Below are positions 20,718 to 21,444 of a stretch of DNA of 21,444 bases, piece by piece; positions within the stretch are counted from its first letter, which is position 1; each line of letters starts with the position of its first letter. The DNA comes from an uncultured Candidatus Saccharibacteria bacterium (GTDB taxonomy: Bacteria > Patescibacteriota > Saccharimonadia > Saccharimonadales > Saccharimonadaceae). Location: contig CAMHIH010000004.1 of assembly GCA_946185175.1 (NCBI GenBank), positions 1 to 21,444 of the forward strand, given 5' to 3'. Position numbers and translations under genes: made by a program. The notes under the pieces were generated by a model. It saw only the letters and a list, made by a program, of their open reading frames with translations. It searched no databases and was not told the origin of the DNA.

Positions 20718-21444
20718 AGCGAGAATCGCTAGCCGTGTAGCCGGCGAGGTCTTTAACGCGAATCGTTACGCTGCTTATATTTTCATCTTCTTCTGGCTCA
20801 TAATCCGGGATAGATGGATAGCGAGCCGACGAATCGAGTGCGCCACTACGTTTGAGTGAGCCGTTGATGTATAACTCGTATGTTGATAAGCCATATCGGC
20901 CAGCAGTTGCGGTAAACGAATAGACATTTCCTGATGAGCTGATACTGACACTCGGTTTTGCGTCTTCACATAAGTGCACATCATCAGTCTCGTCAGCATT
21001 ATAATCGCCGGCATATACGGTCTCATTATTGGTCATCGGATCAATAATCTTCGTTACGCTGACTTCGACGCGGGTCTCTTGTGGTGTACAATCGGTGGCT
21101 AACTTCTTACTGACAGAGTCGAATACCATCGTTTCGGTCTTGGTGCCAGATTTGCTCTTATTGTACCAGCTTGGCCAGATATCGGTCTTGCCGTTTACGG
21201 TCAAAGTCTGAATGCCGGCTGGCTTTTCGAAGTCCATTCCAGAATACCATTTACCATCTGCTTCATACACCTGCTGGTGGACTGCTTCAATGTAGGCGGC
21301 ACTAATCTTGAAACAGACTGTGTGGCTATCGCCCGAGAGTGGTCTACCGTCATGGTTACCAGTCCAAATCGCGGTTGCTAGTACTGGCGAAACGGTCATA
21401 ATCCAGGAGTCTTTCGCCTTGCCGTTACCGTTTTCTGTGGTACC
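20716..21444 (-). CDS. Penicillin-binding protein, C-terminal part (start beyond window)
   Basis: 242 residues, open to the right edge in frame. The first residues, GTTENGNGKAKDSWIM, match the end of the KTGTT motif of the transpeptidase domain and the D-W segment that follows it. TAIWTGNHDGRPL then matches the conserved end of that domain (VWVGxDDxxPM in class A PBPs). About 150 further residues form an extension with a beta-rich, Ig-like look (PSVSISSSGNVYSFTATAG, then YELYINGSLKRSG). The gene product cross-links peptidoglycan on the outer face of the membrane. The N-terminal part is not visible, so class A versus class B cannot be settled; class A is more likely from the motif context. Confidence 0.8.
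   Translation of the reverse strand, partial: GTTENGNGKAKDSWIMTVSPVLATAIWTGNHDGRPLSGDSHTVCFKISAAYIEAVHQQVYEADGKWYSGMDFEKPAGIQTLTVNGKTDIWPSWYNKSKSGTKTETMVFDSVSKKLATDCTPQETRVEVSVTKIIDPMTNNETVYAGDYNADETDDVHLCEDAKPSVSISSSGNVYSFTATAGRYGLSTYELYINGSLKRSGALDSSARYPSIPDYEPEEDENISSVTIRVKDLAGYTASDSR

Overview
The window carries bacterial housekeeping genes at medium G+C. The gene set and the look of the proteins point to a Candidatus Saccharibacteria (TM7) / Patescibacteria genome. The clues are a ProRS without its editing insert, a LysRS with an unusual motif 3, a minimal DprA lacking the usual N-terminal extension, a YacL-like PIN-TRAM protein with one membrane helix, a LemA-DUF2207 pair and an L-lactate dehydrogenase. 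This assignment rests on recognition of protein features, not on a search, so I hold it with moderate confidence. I saw no tRNA, rRNA, IS element, phage gene or CRISPR array.

Layout. 1-1400, minus strand: the start of a lipoprotein gene of unknown function (runs off the left edge) and a small alarmone synthetase. 1516-3185, plus: radA and rpsO. 3289-4059, minus: an unrecognised 256-residue protein lying between rpsO and pnp. 4274-6460: pnp. 6556-7296: a five-helix membrane protein. 7358-13332: ftsK, proS, greA and an ABC exporter. 13419-16405: lemA overlapping a DUF2207 membrane protein by 1 nt. 16485-17915: lysS. 17964-18827: dprA, split by an in-frame TGA. 18892-19809: ldh. 19895-20680: PIN-TRAM protein. 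20716-21444, minus: C-terminal third of a penicillin-binding protein that enters from the right edge.

Most genes are single transcription units bounded by compact intrinsic terminators; the clear multi-gene units are lemA-DUF2207 and probably proS-greA. Themes are translation (rpsO, proS, lysS), RNA turnover and transcript cleavage (pnp, greA), DNA handling (radA, ftsK, dprA; the last suggests natural transformation), envelope (PBP, lipoprotein, LemA/DUF2207, ABC exporter) and fermentation (ldh). No gene-free stretch exceeds 300 bases.

The most notable points are: (1) dprA carries a TGA where an aromatic residue is expected, while none of the 17 visible stop codons in the window is TGA; (2) about half the genes have a -10 box only 5-9 nt before the start codon and no Shine-Dalgarno, which predicts leaderless mRNAs; (3) four promoters share the extended -10 TGTGGTAWAAT; (4) an 11-bp inverted repeat frames the ldh -10 box; (5) a terminator-like hairpin overlaps the dprA start. 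I did not find a convincing new multi-gene system; the best unknowns are the 3289-4059 gene, the lipoprotein and the five-helix membrane protein.
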